Assembly: GCF_002608565.1 (NCBI RefSeq)
Contig: NZ_LIXM01000001.1
Coordinates: 186,001-250,000, forward strand
Length of the DNA: 64,000 nucleotides
DNA from: Vibrio sp. PID17_43
Lineage (GTDB): Bacteria; Pseudomonadota; Gammaproteobacteria; Enterobacterales; Vibrionaceae
Direction of reading: 5' to 3'
The notes below the pieces were generated by a model, which worked only from the letters and a program-made list of their open reading frames with translations, did no database searches and was not told the origin of the DNA. The position numbers were made by a program, and so were the translations under genes. Position 1 is the stretch's first letter. The number at the start of each line of letters is the position of its first letter. Below are positions 17,154-28,167 of the stretch, in pieces.

Positions 17154-17492
17154 CAATATGATTCTTATCGTTAGTGTAGAAGTAAGAAAATTATATAGGT
17201 AGGACGCATCATTTATGGCCCCGCGTAGGATTGACCAATGCGGTGAAAAACACAATCAAAATATGCCAAGAATTAAGCTTCTCGGGTTCATTCTCTGCTA
17301 CTTTTAAATTTATACAAAACTGAAACCATGCATTAACAATCTTTACGCTATCTCAATGAGATATGCTGCAGTATAAATCCATGTATGTATCGCAAGGTAT
17401 CATTCCTCGCCCTTTTGTAAGCTAGATCAATCTGTCGAACCAAAAATCGCAACGATGACAGACTAATATTGCAACCACCGTGTAGGAAATAT

Positions 17493-18023
17493 ATGAACAG
17501 AAAATCAGGTTTCACCTTAATAGAGCTTGTTGTGGTTATTGTCATACTCGGCATTTTGGCTATCGTGGCTGCACCACGTTTTCTAAATATTCAAGATGAT
17601 GTTCGTGAAGCGCGTTTGGAAGGAATGAAGGGAGCAATTGAGTCTGGCTTAGCAATGGGGTATGGGAAAATGGCAATTGCTAGGTTAGAAGATAGAAGTT
17701 ATGTAGCAAATTTTAAGACGGATTACCCTGAAGCTGACCTACCATTTGATGGTTGTCAGATCGACGGCCCAAAAAAGTGTGTTTTTCTGTATGGCTACCC
17801 AGATTCAGATAGCGAATCAATGAAACTTGTTGTGCAAGGACTGAATGAAAATGGTTCAGATTGGAAAACAATCTACCACCCTGAGGGTTCTACAACCCGA
17901 GAAATGGTCATCGCCGCTGCGGACGAAACAAGAGCAAGTCTAACGCAATGCGGTATCCTTTATGGACCACCTCAAAACGCGAATGAGAGTTACACGTTAG
18001 AAATCCTTCCTTGCCCAGAATAA
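17493..18023 (+). CDS. Type IV prepilin-like protein (MshA-type)
   Basis: The N-terminus MNRKSGFTLIELVVVIVILG carries a prepilin peptidase site after Gly6, with Phe+1 and Glu+5 and a hydrophobic helix, as in type IV pilins and type II pseudopilins. The 176-residue length and paired cysteines (CQIDGPKKC, then C near the end) suit MshA-like major pilins. The ATG at 17493 follows AGGAAAT; the earlier frame start lacks the pilin leader. No assembly genes are nearby, so it depends on PilD and a pilus or secretion system encoded elsewhere. Confidence 0.85.
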   Translation: MNRKSGFTLIELVVVIVILGILAIVAAPRFLNIQDDVREARLEGMKGAIESGLAMGYGKMAIARLEDRSYVANFKTDYPEADLPFDGCQIDGPKKCVFLYGYPDSDSESMKLVVQGLNENGSDWKTIYHPEGSTTREMVIAAADETRASLTQCGILYGPPQNANESYTLEILPCPE

Positions 18024-18025
18024 AC

Positions 18026-18056
18026 AAGAAGGCTGCCGATCGGCAGCCTTCTTCAA
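18026..18056. terminator. Bidirectional terminator, perfect palindrome
   Basis: A 28-base perfect palindrome at 18026-18053 centred on CCGATCGG, with arms rich in GC next to TTCTT/AAGAA. It lies between the convergent pilin gene (+) and cheV (-). Confidence 0.9.
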
Positions 18057-18070
18057 TGCTATGAAATCTA

Positions 18071-19051
18071 TTACGCAAATTTAAACACGTACTTATCCAT
18101 CATGTTCACCATACGGCCAATCTCCGGCTTGGTGATGGTATCATTCGCGCCAAGCGACAGTGCTTTTTCTCGGTTGTCTTCACTCATCAGTGAGGAGAAC
18201 ATCACAATCGGTGTTTGTTTGTATGCTTCTGTATCGCGGAGTCTTTTCACTAGGTGCATACCATCCATACGCGGCATTTCCACATCCGTTACGACCGCAT
18301 CAAGCAACTCATGAACAGGTAAGTTTTCGTCTTTCGCCACTTCAATCAGATTCATCAGTTTCTCGTAAGCTTCACCACCATCTTTACAGGTGATCACGTT
18401 ATAACCTGCCGAAGCCAGAGTATCCTGAATCAAAGAGCGAATGAAAGCAGAGTCATCCACGACCATTATCGTCTTCGCATTACGCTTTCCAACCATACGT
18501 TGGTTCAAATCAACCGACTTATCGCCTGTGACGTCGTATTTTTCCATACTCAGTTCAGGGTTAATGTCAGCAATGATTTTTTCAAAGTCGAGAATCATGA
18601 TCAAATTGCCATCTTTACGAACCACGGCAACCACACAGTCTTGCTCACCTGCCTCTAGGAATTGGCTTGGTGATTCAACATCATTCCACGAGATACGGTG
18701 AATACGCGAAATACTGTCAATTAAGAAACCATTAGTCATCTTATTAAAGTCAGTAACGATAACAAATTTCCGCTCTAAATCGCGGCGTGTCGGCACACCT
18801 AACCAACCCGCAAGATCCACTAACGGCGTCAGTACTTCACGAGAAGAAAAAACACCAACCATATGAGGCTGTGCATTCGGATAATCAGTGGTTTCTGGTA
18901 CACGAATCACTTCGCGCACTTTCGCGACGTTAATCCCGTAATAACATGTTTTAGTGCTGCCATCTGGCAAGTGTTTTTCTAGGTGAAACTCAATGATTTC
19001 AAGCTCATTGGTGCCACTTTCAGTCAAAATACTGCTGGTTACGTTACTCAT
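18071..19051 (-). CDS. cheV: Chemotaxis protein CheV
   Basis: CheV couples chemoreceptors to the CheA kinase and adds a receiver domain for adaptation. Residues about 15-165 form the CheW-like domain (KVREVIRVPETTDYPNAQP, FSSREVLTPLVDLAGWLGVP). Residues about 185-326 form a response-regulator receiver with MVVDDSAFIR at its start, the phospho-acceptor Asp in VVTDVEMPRMDG, and the conserved Lys in TITKPE. The 326-residue length is normal. Vibrios usually have several cheV copies, and this one is monocistronic. Confidence 0.95.
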   Translation of the reverse strand: MSNVTSSILTESGTNELEIIEFHLEKHLPDGSTKTCYYGINVAKVREVIRVPETTDYPNAQPHMVGVFSSREVLTPLVDLAGWLGVPTRRDLERKFVIVTDFNKMTNGFLIDSISRIHRISWNDVESPSQFLEAGEQDCVVAVVRKDGNLIMILDFEKIIADINPELSMEKYDVTGDKSVDLNQRMVGKRNAKTIMVVDDSAFIRSLIQDTLASAGYNVITCKDGGEAYEKLMNLIEVAKDENLPVHELLDAVVTDVEMPRMDGMHLVKRLRDTEAYKQTPIVMFSSLMSEDNREKALSLGANDTITKPEIGRMVNMMDKYVFKFA

Positions 19052-19310
19052 AAACCCAATTATCCAAAATACGCATCAAGATTTAACTTAATGCAATGCC
19101 ACAGAGAATCACTTCACAGGCAAAAAATCCAAGAGTCCTTTTGTAGTCACTGAGACATAATTTGTAAATAATCAAAAGGATACTAACCACACATTTCTAT
19201 ATCAAATGCTGAAACTCAGTCTAACATTTGAACAAAATATGCTCGAACACTCAGCGTGTAAGCTAGCTCAGTACTTTTAACGGCAACAAAGGCAAATAGT
19301 TTAGCCGCAA

Positions 19311-20033
19311 TTAGTGTTTTTTTATTATGGTTTCATTATCGACACGGTTACGCTTACCATAGACCCCTTCTTCACCTCTTATACCACAACTGATCACCAT
19401 GGTAATCTGGTCACTATCACGCAATCCTAATAACGTTTTAACGCGTTTTGAGTCAAAACCTTCCATTGGACACGTGTCATAACCTTTATCACGCATGGCA
19501 TACATGAAAGTCATGGCTGCCAAAGAGACGCTTTTATGTAAACAGACTCGAACATCCGTTTTACTGACTTCTCTCACCATGGGTTTGGCCCGGCCCAACC
19601 ACCAGCTGTAGATCTTACGCACCACACCACGTAAACCCAACCTGTCGTTGTTATAAACCATTGGGATCAATTTTTCGTAGTATTTAAGAGCGCGCTTAGC
19701 CGCAGCGTCGTTACGGCCAGTGAAAGCCTGACGTACAATCTCTGCGTTGCGCTGGGCTCGCTCTTCCCAGTTATGAGTCGTCACAACAAATACAACCAGT
19801 TCATTTGCTGTTGTTGCGGCATTCTGTCCCATACAGTACTTCGCAAGTTTGGTTCGCTTTTCAGGTGAAATAACACGATGAAATTCCCACATCTGCATGT
19901 TACTGCTGTTTGGGCTCAACGTTGCAAGCTCAAGCGCAGCGGCAACGTCGTCGTGATTAAACTCAGCATTCGCATCGTACTTTCTTACTGAACGACGAGT
20001 ATGCACAATGGACTCAAAAGAAGAAAAACTCAT
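19311..20033 (-). CDS. Nitroreductase family protein
   Basis: The 240-residue protein begins MSFSSFESIVHTRRSVRKYD, the usual start of FMN-dependent nitroreductases. Other conserved parts are ATLSPNSSNMQMWEFH for FMN binding, the mid-protein SLAAMTFMYAMRDKGYDTCPMEGFD, and a C-terminal CGIRGEEG. The family reduces nitroaromatics, quinones or flavins using NAD(P)H. An in-frame start 41 codons further upstream is unlikely because it adds unrelated residues and leaves no room for the divergent promoter with the acetyl-CoA synthetase gene. Confidence 0.88.
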   Translation of the reverse strand: MSFSSFESIVHTRRSVRKYDANAEFNHDDVAAALELATLSPNSSNMQMWEFHRVISPEKRTKLAKYCMGQNAATTANELVVFVVTTHNWEERAQRNAEIVRQAFTGRNDAAAKRALKYYEKLIPMVYNNDRLGLRGVVRKIYSWWLGRAKPMVREVSKTDVRVCLHKSVSLAAMTFMYAMRDKGYDTCPMEGFDSKRVKTLLGLRDSDQITMVISCGIRGEEGVYGKRNRVDNETIIKKH

Positions 20034-20256
20034 GATAGGCCTAATACAATAAAAAAGGTGATCTTCACTTATTGGCCACCTCCCTGCAAGAAATTCCCAC
20101 CTTAGAACAAGCAAAGCGTGAGTAACTCGCCGATACCAAGGGCTAAATATGCTCACTAACTTAATTTCACTATGGAAAAGTCACGCCTATAAACCATACT
20201 TTGACCAAGGGTATGCCCCTTTCTGGGTATTCATTACTTTGGGCAGGACGCCACAT

Positions 20257-21987
20257 ATGGTCAAGACAATCTTTCATCAAGAGCTCGCCGACAATGCGAA
20301 CTTCCACATTGATTCGCCAGTGCTCCCTCCCCCTTCGCCAAAAGGGTTGATAGAAGGGGGGTTGAACATGGGTTATGAATCATTAGATAGCCACCTTGGG
20401 CACTCAATACAAAACAAATTGGCGCTTCGCTGGATCAGCAAAGATGATCGTATCATTGATTTCAGTTACCTCGAACTGTGCCAACAAACCAATTGCTTTT
20501 CAGACGTGCTTGCGCAATTGGGTTTACCTCGCGGAAGCCGAGTGTTCACTCTCGCGGGTCGCCGGCCAGAGCTTTACATTGCCGCACTCGGTACGCTCAA
20601 AGCCGGTTGTATTTTTACGCCGCTCTTTTCTGCTTTTGGCCCTGAGCCTATCCGTTCTCGTATGGAAATTGGTAGCGCAAATCTGATCGTCACCACCCGC
20701 AGTTTATACCGAAAAAAACTCAAAAGTTGGTGGCGTGACCTACCCCATCTCAAAGCAGTATTACTCATTGATGGAAATCCTGACGATGAGCCCGGTTGCT
20801 ACGATTACCAAACATTGATGGCAAGTGCTAGCGTTGAGAAACACTGTGAATCCACCCAAGCGGAAGAGATGGCACTGCTGCATTTCACCAGCGGCACAAC
20901 AGGCAAACCTAAAGGCGTCATTCATGTTCATGAAGCGGTAAAACATCACATTTCCTCAGCGTATTACGCATTAGATCTTAAACCTAATGACATCTATTGG
21001 TGTACCGCCGATCCGGGATGGGTAACTGGCACAACTTACGGCATTATCGCCCCATTGTGCCTTGGTGTGACAATGATCGTTGATGAAGCCGAATTTGATG
21101 CACAGCGCTGGTATCAGATCTTACAAGACCAGCACGTAACGGTATGGTACACCGCCCCAACCGCTATCCGCATGCTAATGAAGGTTGGTGATAAATTGCC
21201 CAAGCAATTCGATCTTTCTCGCTTACGCTTTATGGCAAGTGTCGGTGAGCCATTGAATCCTGAAGCGGTCGAATGGGGAGAAAACGTTTTTGGCATGCCG
21301 TTTCATGACAATTGGTGGCAAACCGAAACTGGCGGCATCATGATCGCGAACCTTCCAAGTCAACCAATCAAACCCGGTTCAATGGGCAAACCGCTCCCCG
21401 GCATTGAGGCGGCAATCATTAACTCAAGCAGCAGTGGAGAGTTCCAAATCGAAACACAGCCGATGCAGGTGGGTGAACTGGCACTAAAAACGGGATGGCC
21501 TTCAATGTTTCGAGGCTACCTCAATCAAGAAGAAAAATATCAATCTTGCTTTACCGGACAATGGTATCTCAGCGGTGATTTAGCCATGCAAGATGAAGAT
21601 GGTTATGTGTGGTTCGTCGGCCGCAAAGATGACCTGATCAAATCCTCCGGTCATTTGATCGGTCCTTTCGAAGTAGAAAGCGTGTTAATGGAGCACCCTT
21701 GTGTGGCTGAGGCTGGCGTCATCGGAGTACCTGACCCAGTAGCCGGACAAATCGTCAAAGCGTTTGTTGCTCTCAAACCCGATATCACTGCAGATGAAGC
21801 ACTACAACAGTCATTGCTTGGTTTGGCAAGAAAACGACTTGGCGCAGCCGTCGCACCAAAAGAAATCGAATTTCGTCGCAACTTACCCAAAACCCGCAGT
21901 GGAAAAATCATGCGCCGGTTATTAAAAGCCCGCGAGCTTGGTCTTCCCGAAGGAGATATTTCGACCTTGGAGAGCGATGAACAATGA
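20257..21987 (+). CDS. acsA: AMP-forming acetyl-CoA synthetase (AcsA-like)
   Basis: The enzyme activates acetate (or a similar short acid) with ATP and CoA to acetyl-CoA. Motifs are [11 protein letters not shown] (ATP P-loop), [46 protein letters not shown], and the C-terminal catalytic lysine in [11 protein letters not shown]. The end, [11 protein letters not shown], is close to that of Bacillus AcsA. The start at 20257 (576 residues) is chosen because the domain already begins at [14 protein letters not shown]; a start at 20368 would remove part of it and one at 20149 adds unlike residues. It overlaps the E1 gene by four bases and leads the operon. Confidence 0.88.
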   Translation: MVKTIFHQELADNANFHIDSPVLPPPSPKGLIEGGLNMGYESLDSHLGHSIQNKLALRWISKDDRIIDFSYLELCQQTNCFSDVLAQLGLPRGSRVFTLAGRRPELYIAALGTLKAGCIFTPLFSAFGPEPIRSRMEIGSANLIVTTRSLYRKKLKSWWRDLPHLKAVLLIDGNPDDEPGCYDYQTLMASASVEKHCESTQAEEMALLHFTSGTTGKPKGVIHVHEAVKHHISSAYYALDLKPNDIYWCTADPGWVTGTTYGIIAPLCLGVTMIVDEAEFDAQRWYQILQDQHVTVWYTAPTAIRMLMKVGDKLPKQFDLSRLRFMASVGEPLNPEAVEWGENVFGMPFHDNWWQTETGGIMIANLPSQPIKPGSMGKPLPGIEAAIINSSSSGEFQIETQPMQVGELALKTGWPSMFRGYLNQEEKYQSCFTGQWYLSGDLAMQDEDGYVWFVGRKDDLIKSSGHLIGPFEVESVLMEHPCVAEAGVIGVPDPVAGQIVKAFVALKPDITADEALQQSLLGLARKRLGAAVAPKEIEFRRNLPKTRSGKIMRRLLKARELGLPEGDISTLESDEQ

Positions 21988-24011
21988 ATAAGAGACTGCA
22001 TATCAATCGTCAGCATTTGCTCGAACAGCTTGAGAAAATGCTTCGTATTCGCCGCTTTGAAGAAAAATGTGCCGAGCTCTACGCGCAAGAGAAAATTCGC
22101 GGCTTTCTTCATCTTTACATCGGTGAAGAAGCCATCGCCGTCGGCGTTATGTCTGCTCTGACTCAAAACGATCAAATTGTCGCAACCTATCGCGAGCATG
22201 GTCATGCGCTCGCACGAGGCATGGATATGGGGAGCATATTGGCAGAGATGTATGGCCGAAGTAACGGTTGCAGTCGTGGTCGTGGTGGCTCAATGCATTT
22301 ATTTGATAAGAATCTGCACTTCTACGGTGGGAATGCCATTGTGGGAGGCGGACTACCGTTGGCGACAGGGCTCGCAATGGCCAATAAAAAAATGCAACGG
22401 GATGCTATCGCGGTTTGCTTTTTTGGTGAGGGTGCCGTTGCCGAAGGTGAATTCCATGAAAGCCTTAATTTAGCTGCGCTGTGGCAACTTCCTGTACTAT
22501 TTATCTGTGAAAATAACCGCTATGCGATGGGCACTGCACTCGCCTTATCAGAGTCGGAAACCAACATCGCTCAGAAAGCCAGTGGTTATGGTATAGAGGC
22601 TTGTCAGGTCGATGGCATGAATGTGGTTGATGTAGAAGCGGCCGCCTCTACCGCCGTTGATTTTATCCGTCAGCAACAGCGCCCATATTTCATCGAATGC
22701 CAGACCTACCGCTTTCGTGGCCATTCCAGTTTTGATAACCAGTTGTATCGAGATAAAAGTGAAATTTTACTTTGGGAAGAAAAAGGCCCAGTCAAACAAT
22801 TGATCCAATGGTTACAAGAAAACAGTCACTTCCAGAACCAAGAGCTCTCAGATATTGAAGCGAAAATTGCTCAAGAGATCAGCGATGCTATCGCCTTCGC
22901 CGAAGACGGAGAGTTGGAACCAATAGCGCAGCTTACTCGTTTTGTACATAGCCCGCTAAGCCAACCGCCACCGACACCCATACCGTCGAGCCAAACACCG
23001 ACTACGCTCACCTATCGAGAGGCCTTACGCGAAGGCATGAAAGATGCGCTAATGCATGATTCACGCACCTTCCTAATGGGGGAAGATGTCGGGCGTTATG
23101 GCGGTTGCTACGCGGTCAGCAAAGGCTTACTTGAGCAATTTGGCTCTGAACGGATCATTGATACGCCCCTTTGCGAATCGGGCTTCGTTGGTGTAGGGAT
23201 TGGCGCGGCTCTTGGAGGAATGCGCCCTATCGTCGAAGTTATGACGGTCAATTTTAGTCTACTCGCGATGGATCAAATTATTAATACCGCCGCCACCTTA
23301 TTACATATGTCCGGTGGTCAGTTCAATGTTCCTATTGTGATTCGTATGGCTTGTGGCGCGGGCAAGCAACTGGCGGCCCAGCACTCACACAGTTGGGAAA
23401 ACTTCTACGCTCATGTTCCGGGGCTAAAGGTACTCAGCCCAGCCACACTGAATGATGCTCGCTACATGCTCAGTCAGGCCATGATTGACCCGGATCCGGT
23501 GTTAATTTTCGAGCATGTCATGCTGCTAAATGAAGAAGGGATGGTCAGTGACAAACCCGATGCACCGATGAACCAAGCGCTTGTTCGCCGAGCCGGTAAC
23601 GATGTCACTCTTATTACCTATGGGGGTAGCTTAGGTAAAACGTTACAGGCCGCGAAACAGCTTGAGGCAGAAGGCATTGATGCCGAAGTGGTGGATCTTC
23701 GCACACTGAGACCTCTCGATACCGACACCATAATTGCCAGCGTAAATAAAACTCACCGAGCGGTCATCATTGATGAAGGTTGGTTTACCGGGAGCCATGC
23801 CGGAGAAATCAGCGCAATCATTATGGAAAAAGCGTTTTGGCAACTTGATGCTCCCGTCGAGCGAGTGTGTACCGAAGAAGTGCCGATTCCTTATCCTCAC
23901 CATCTAGAACAAGCCGCAATTCCGCAAAGCGACAACATCATCGCCGCGGCCAAGGCTACGTTGATAGCGCCGGACTGGCAAACCGATGGAGGGAAATCCG
24001 ACAATGGATAA
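21984..24011 (+). CDS. Pyruvate dehydrogenase E1, fused alpha and beta subunits
   Basis: One 675-residue chain carries both halves of a thiamine-diphosphate E1. Residues 10-325 are E1-alpha with [30 protein letters not shown] and the ThDP motif [12 protein letters not shown] through ENNRYAMG. A Pro-rich linker around residue 330 ([16 protein letters not shown]) joins E1-beta with [12 protein letters not shown], the [19 protein letters not shown] stretch and [10 protein letters not shown]. The GGSMHxxxxxFYGGNxIVG and ENNRYxMGT blocks are those of pyruvate-specific, not branched-chain, enzymes. ATGA overlaps join it to the synthetase gene. The gene for E3 is not nearby. Confidence 0.9.
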   Translation: MNKRLHINRQHLLEQLEKMLRIRRFEEKCAELYAQEKIRGFLHLYIGEEAIAVGVMSALTQNDQIVATYREHGHALARGMDMGSILAEMYGRSNGCSRGRGGSMHLFDKNLHFYGGNAIVGGGLPLATGLAMANKKMQRDAIAVCFFGEGAVAEGEFHESLNLAALWQLPVLFICENNRYAMGTALALSESETNIAQKASGYGIEACQVDGMNVVDVEAAASTAVDFIRQQQRPYFIECQTYRFRGHSSFDNQLYRDKSEILLWEEKGPVKQLIQWLQENSHFQNQELSDIEAKIAQEISDAIAFAEDGELEPIAQLTRFVHSPLSQPPPTPIPSSQTPTTLTYREALREGMKDALMHDSRTFLMGEDVGRYGGCYAVSKGLLEQFGSERIIDTPLCESGFVGVGIGAALGGMRPIVEVMTVNFSLLAMDQIINTAATLLHMSGGQFNVPIVIRMACGAGKQLAAQHSHSWENFYAHVPGLKVLSPATLNDARYMLSQAMIDPDPVLIFEHVMLLNEEGMVSDKPDAPMNQALVRRAGNDVTLITYGGSLGKTLQAAKQLEAEGIDAEVVDLRTLRPLDTDTIIASVNKTHRAVIIDEGWFTGSHAGEISAIIMEKAFWQLDAPVERVCTEEVPIPYPHHLEQAAIPQSDNIIAAAKATLIAPDWQTDGGKSDNG

Positions 24012-25413
24012 CCATGCCCCTAGCCCTTCTTTGATTGACATCACCATGCCTGCATTAGGTGCCGATATGCGGGACGGCACTCTGCTTGAATGGCTCATCA
24101 AGCCCGGTGACAATGTAGAAAAGGGCGATATTATTGCGGTCATCGAAACCAGCAAAGGCGCGATTGATATGGAGACCTACCACAATGGTACGATCTCTGA
24201 ATTATTGGTAGAGCCAGAAATCAAGCTGCCCGTCGGTAGTGTCATGGCACGTATGGAAAGCGACAGTCCCACAAGTGAAGCATTAAACGAACACGCACTG
24301 AGAGCACCCACTCAAGAAGACAAGGTATCTGATTCCCCATTTACCTATGAAGAGCCAGCACATGAGGCGCTGCCAATACAAGAGCGCGTATCGAACACTA
24401 CCAACAACACTCTAAATTCTCCAGAAATAGAACCCAATGAGACACCATTCCCTCCTTACATTCCCCCGAGAAAACTTCGCGCGACTCACAGCAATTTAGA
24501 TAGTCTAGTTCCCACAACGAACGAACAAGAGCGAAGTAGACCTGAACCTCAACCTCACCAAAAGCAAAAGCAAAGAGTGTTCGCTTCCCCCATTGTTCGA
24601 AAAACGGCTTTTCGCTTAGGGATCGCTCTCTCTTCCTTAACGGGAAGTGGACCAAAAGGCGCTATTGTGCTTCGAGACCTACTCTCTCATTTAGACTCAA
24701 GTGAAGTAAAACCTCTGCGTAAATCCGAAACGAAAAACGCAGCGTCAGCCGCTTCAACCATGCGCCAAGCGATCAGCGACGCAATGACACGTTCGAAACA
24801 AGAGATCCCTCACTATTACCTTGCGCAGGAAATCAACCTCACTCACGCACAGAAATGGCTCACGCAACAGAATCAACAACGCGAACCTGAACAACGTTTA
24901 TTGCTCCCTGCCTTATTGCTCACCGCGATAGCGCGTCAACTGGTCCGTTTTCCTCAACTCAACGGTTTTTATCATAACGGGTGCTTTACTCCCTCCACCA
25001 ATATCAACATCGCAAACACCATCAGCCTTCGTGAAGGTGGTCTTGTCACTCCAGCCATTCTTAAAGCCGATCAACTCAGCATCCAGCAAGTCATGGATTC
25101 ACTACGGGATATCACTGAGCGCGGTAGGCATGGCCGATTACGCAGTTCCGAAATCAGCCAAGGCAGCATTACCGTCACCAGTATTGGTGAGCGCGGTGCC
25201 GATATGCTAACTGGTGTGATTTACCCACCTCAAGTCGCAATCATCGGTTTAGGCCGGCTAAGAAAAGCCCCAATTATAAACAACGATAAACTTGAAATTG
25301 GTGAAGTGATGACCGTTACTCTTGCAGCGGATCATCGTGTAAGTGATGGGATCAGTGGAGCTCGTTTTCTGCACGCACTCGCCAAACAACTCCAACATCC
25401 AGAGGCATTATGA
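24004..25413 (+). CDS. Dihydrolipoamide acyltransferase (E2)
   Basis: The 469-residue E2 takes the acyl group from E1 on a lipoyl arm and passes it to CoA. One lipoyl domain lies at residues 10-85, with lipoyl lysine in [13 protein letters not shown] long Pro/Glu-rich linker leads to the peripheral-subunit-binding domain near residues 195-230 ([20 protein letters not shown]). The catalytic domain ends with the His-x3-Asp-Gly motif in ADHRVSDG. The ATG at 24004 overlaps the E1 stop; GGAGGG lies ten bases before it. It overlaps the acyl carrier protein gene by four bases. Confidence 0.92.
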   Translation: MDNHAPSPSLIDITMPALGADMRDGTLLEWLIKPGDNVEKGDIIAVIETSKGAIDMETYHNGTISELLVEPEIKLPVGSVMARMESDSPTSEALNEHALRAPTQEDKVSDSPFTYEEPAHEALPIQERVSNTTNNTLNSPEIEPNETPFPPYIPPRKLRATHSNLDSLVPTTNEQERSRPEPQPHQKQKQRVFASPIVRKTAFRLGIALSSLTGSGPKGAIVLRDLLSHLDSSEVKPLRKSETKNAASAASTMRQAISDAMTRSKQEIPHYYLAQEINLTHAQKWLTQQNQQREPEQRLLLPALLLTAIARQLVRFPQLNGFYHNGCFTPSTNINIANTISLREGGLVTPAILKADQLSIQQVMDSLRDITERGRHGRLRSSEISQGSITVTSIGERGADMLTGVIYPPQVAIIGLGRLRKAPIINNDKLEIGEVMTVTLAADHRVSDGISGARFLHALAKQLQHPEAL

Positions 25414-25655
25414 ATAACGACACTATCACAGCCAGCATTGCACAAGCGCTTTCCCGCATCGCGCCAGAAATAGAAATTGATGACATCGACATTAATGAAG
25501 ATCTGCGTGAGGAGTGTGATCTCGACTCCATGGACTTCCTAAACCTGCTTACTTCAATTAAGCAAAGCACGGGGGTGAGCATCCCGGAAAGCGATTACGC
25601 CAAGGTACGCAGTTACAACCAATTACAACAATATTTGCAGATGCATATTCAGTAA
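25410..25655 (+). CDS. Acyl carrier protein inside the dehydrogenase operon
   Basis: The 81-residue acidic helical protein has the phosphopantetheine attachment site LDSMDF (Ser39) after helix I and the EECD loop, and ends with LQQYLQ. It is not the fatty-acid AcpP, which lies with fab genes. It overlaps the E2 gene by four bases (ATGA), so it is made together with the complex. Possible roles are carrying an octanoyl or lipoyl precursor, or an acyl group from E2 or the synthetase. None is proven. Confidence 0.85.
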   Translation: MNNDTITASIAQALSRIAPEIEIDDIDINEDLREECDLDSMDFLNLLTSIKQSTGVSIPESDYAKVRSYNQLQQYLQMHIQ

Positions 25656-25715
25656 AACAGAACTCACTCTTAAATACCCATCCTAATTTAGTCAGCCAAG
25701 ATAAGGAGATTCGCC

Positions 25716-28130
25716 ATGCAAGCAGACACCACACAACCGTTGATTTATCACTATTGCCAGCTCCGTGCTAGTGATGTTGCTCTTGTTGGTGGCAAGAATG
25801 CGAGCCTAGGTGAAATGTTCAATCAGCTCGGTCAGTCAGGTATCCGTGTGCCAGACGGGTTTGCCACTAGCGCACAACTCTACCGTGACTTTCTTCATCA
25901 AAATGAACTCGATTTACCAATAGCGACCCTCTTAAATGCAATGGATAACGGAGAGTTAAGCCTTGCTGATGCAGGACAAGAAATCCGCACCCTAATTTTC
26001 CAAGGTAGCTTTACCCAAGCACAAGAACAACACATTCTCGAGGCTTACCATCTGTTAAGTGAGCACATCGGTGTACCCTTGGCTTCCGTAGCGGTACGCA
26101 GTTCGGCCACCGCCGAGGACTTACCTGAGGCCAGTTTCGCAGGCCAACAAGAAAGCTACCTCAACATTTGTGGTGATGAGGCCGTACTCACCGCCTGCAA
26201 ACAGTGTTTTGCTTCACTGTATACTGATCGTGCAATTGTTTATCGCCAGGAGCAAGGGTTTGAACATCAGCAAGTCGCGTTGTCCGTGGGTATACAGCAA
26301 ATGGTCGAATCGCAATGCGCCGGTGTTATGTTCAGCCTTGATACGGAAAGCGGCTTCCCAGATGTGGTATTGATTAATGGCAGTTGGGGGTTGGGCGAAA
26401 CGATAGTCAAAGGCTCCGTCACGCCAGATCGATTCATGGTCTTCAAACCTCTACTCAAACAGGAAAACAAACGACCGATTATTGAAAAACAGCTCGGTAA
26501 TAAACGAGAAAAAATGGTGTTCAGTGAACCAGGAAACACCGAACAACCCACGATGACTCTACCGACCGATGAAGTGGAACGTAACCAGTTAGTGCTCAAT
26601 GATGATGAGGTTTTAAAGCTTAGTCATTGGGCGATGATTATCGAACAACATTATGGCTGCGCCATGGATATGGAGTGGGCCAAAGACAGCCATAGCCAAC
26701 AATTGTTTATGCTTCAAGCTCGGCCAGAAACCGTGGAAACCCATAAAAACCGAGCCGTGATCGTCAATTATCAACTGGAGAAAACCACCGCACCTATTCT
26801 TCTTGAAGGAGCCAGTGTGGGCGGCGCTGTTGCCGTAGGAGAAACGTATACCATCATGTCACCAGACGATATTGACGCCTTCCCTGAGGGCGCGATTCTT
26901 GTGACCGAGCGAACCGACCCTGATTGGGTTCCTCTTATGCGAAAAGCGGCGGGGATCATTACCGACTCTGGGGGACCAACAAGCCATGCCGCCATTGTCA
27001 GCCGTGAGCTTAAAGTTCCGGCGATCGTGGGGACGGAACACGCGACACAAAAGCTCACCACAGGGCAGACCGTAACATTAAGCTGTGCCAAGGGGGCCAC
27101 TGGTCAAGTTTATGACGGTGTCGTCAACTACCATACTCAACAAATTGACCTGACTTCTTTACCGTCGACCCAAACTCAAATCATGATTAACGCAGCAATG
27201 CCGGATGGCATTTTTCATTGGTGGCAACTGCCCACGGCTGGGATCGGGTTAACTCGCATTGAGTTCATAATCTCAAGCCAAATTGGATTGCACCCTATGG
27301 CGCTGCTTTATCCAGAGCAGGTTACCGACCCAGAAGTGAATAACGACATTAAACAACGATGCCAAGGGTTTACCACTCTGGCGGATTATTTCACTGACAA
27401 CCTCGCGCTCGGAGTCAGTAAAATTGCCGCCAGCCAATATCCAAAACCTGTCATCGTCCGCATGTCCGATTTCAAATCAAACGAATATCGAGGTCTGTTA
27501 GGTGGCCAATATTTTGAGCTTAATGAAGAAAACCCAATGCTCGGGCTAAGAGGGGCATCACGCTATTACCACCCTCGCTATCGTGAAGCATTCCAACTTG
27601 AATGTAAGGCAATCAAGAAAGCCAGAGAAGAAATGGGCTTTGATAATATCATCGTCATGATCCCATTTTGTCGAACCGTCAGTGAAGCGGATAAAGTCCT
27701 GGATGTTATGGCGCAAGCCGGACTCAAACGAGGAGAAAACGGGCTTGAAGTCTACGTCATGTGTGAGATCCCTTCCAATGTCATTCTCGCCGACCGTTTT
27801 TCCGAAAGGTTTGACGGTTTTTCAATTGGGAGTAACGATTTAACTCAGTTAGTGTTAGGCATTGACCGTGACTCTGCGGAGCTAAAACCGATGTTTGATG
27901 CCCGAGACGATGCAGTTAAAAGTCTCATTGAACAGGTCATTCAGGTCGCTCACCGCAAAGGCAGAAAGGTCGGAATTTGTGGCCAAGCACCATCGGATCA
28001 TCCTGAATTTGCTGAGTTTCTCGTTTCATGTGGTATCGACTCAATCTCACTCAATCCGGACTCATTTGCCAAAGGGTGTGAGGTGATTGCGAAAGCAGAA
28101 GGATCGCTAACAAATGATACCAAGCCATAA
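25716..28130 (+). CDS. ppsA: Phosphoenolpyruvate synthase
   Basis: PEP synthase makes PEP, AMP and phosphate from pyruvate and ATP. The 804-residue length is usual. The N-terminal ATP-grasp part has VALVGGKNASLGEM and AVRSSATAEDLPEASFAGQQ. The swivelling phosphohistidine domain has GGPTSHAAIVSRELKVPAIVGT. The C-terminal pyruvate-binding barrel has MCEIPSN, SIGSNDLTQLVLGIDRD and the active-site Cys in GICGQAPSDHPE. It follows the ACP gene by 60 bases with its own AAGGAG site, and probably shares the acsA transcript. It may be a second copy of the housekeeping ppsA. Confidence 0.95.
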   Translation: MQADTTQPLIYHYCQLRASDVALVGGKNASLGEMFNQLGQSGIRVPDGFATSAQLYRDFLHQNELDLPIATLLNAMDNGELSLADAGQEIRTLIFQGSFTQAQEQHILEAYHLLSEHIGVPLASVAVRSSATAEDLPEASFAGQQESYLNICGDEAVLTACKQCFASLYTDRAIVYRQEQGFEHQQVALSVGIQQMVESQCAGVMFSLDTESGFPDVVLINGSWGLGETIVKGSVTPDRFMVFKPLLKQENKRPIIEKQLGNKREKMVFSEPGNTEQPTMTLPTDEVERNQLVLNDDEVLKLSHWAMIIEQHYGCAMDMEWAKDSHSQQLFMLQARPETVETHKNRAVIVNYQLEKTTAPILLEGASVGGAVAVGETYTIMSPDDIDAFPEGAILVTERTDPDWVPLMRKAAGIITDSGGPTSHAAIVSRELKVPAIVGTEHATQKLTTGQTVTLSCAKGATGQVYDGVVNYHTQQIDLTSLPSTQTQIMINAAMPDGIFHWWQLPTAGIGLTRIEFIISSQIGLHPMALLYPEQVTDPEVNNDIKQRCQGFTTLADYFTDNLALGVSKIAASQYPKPVIVRMSDFKSNEYRGLLGGQYFELNEENPMLGLRGASRYYHPRYREAFQLECKAIKKAREEMGFDNIIVMIPFCRTVSEADKVLDVMAQAGLKRGENGLEVYVMCEIPSNVILADRFSERFDGFSIGSNDLTQLVLGIDRDSAELKPMFDARDDAVKSLIEQVIQVAHRKGRKVGICGQAPSDHPEFAEFLVSCGIDSISLNPDSFAKGCEVIAKAEGSLTNDTKP

Positions 28131-28167
28131 CCTCCCACTGAGTGGTTCTTGAGTTAACTCTGTTTCT

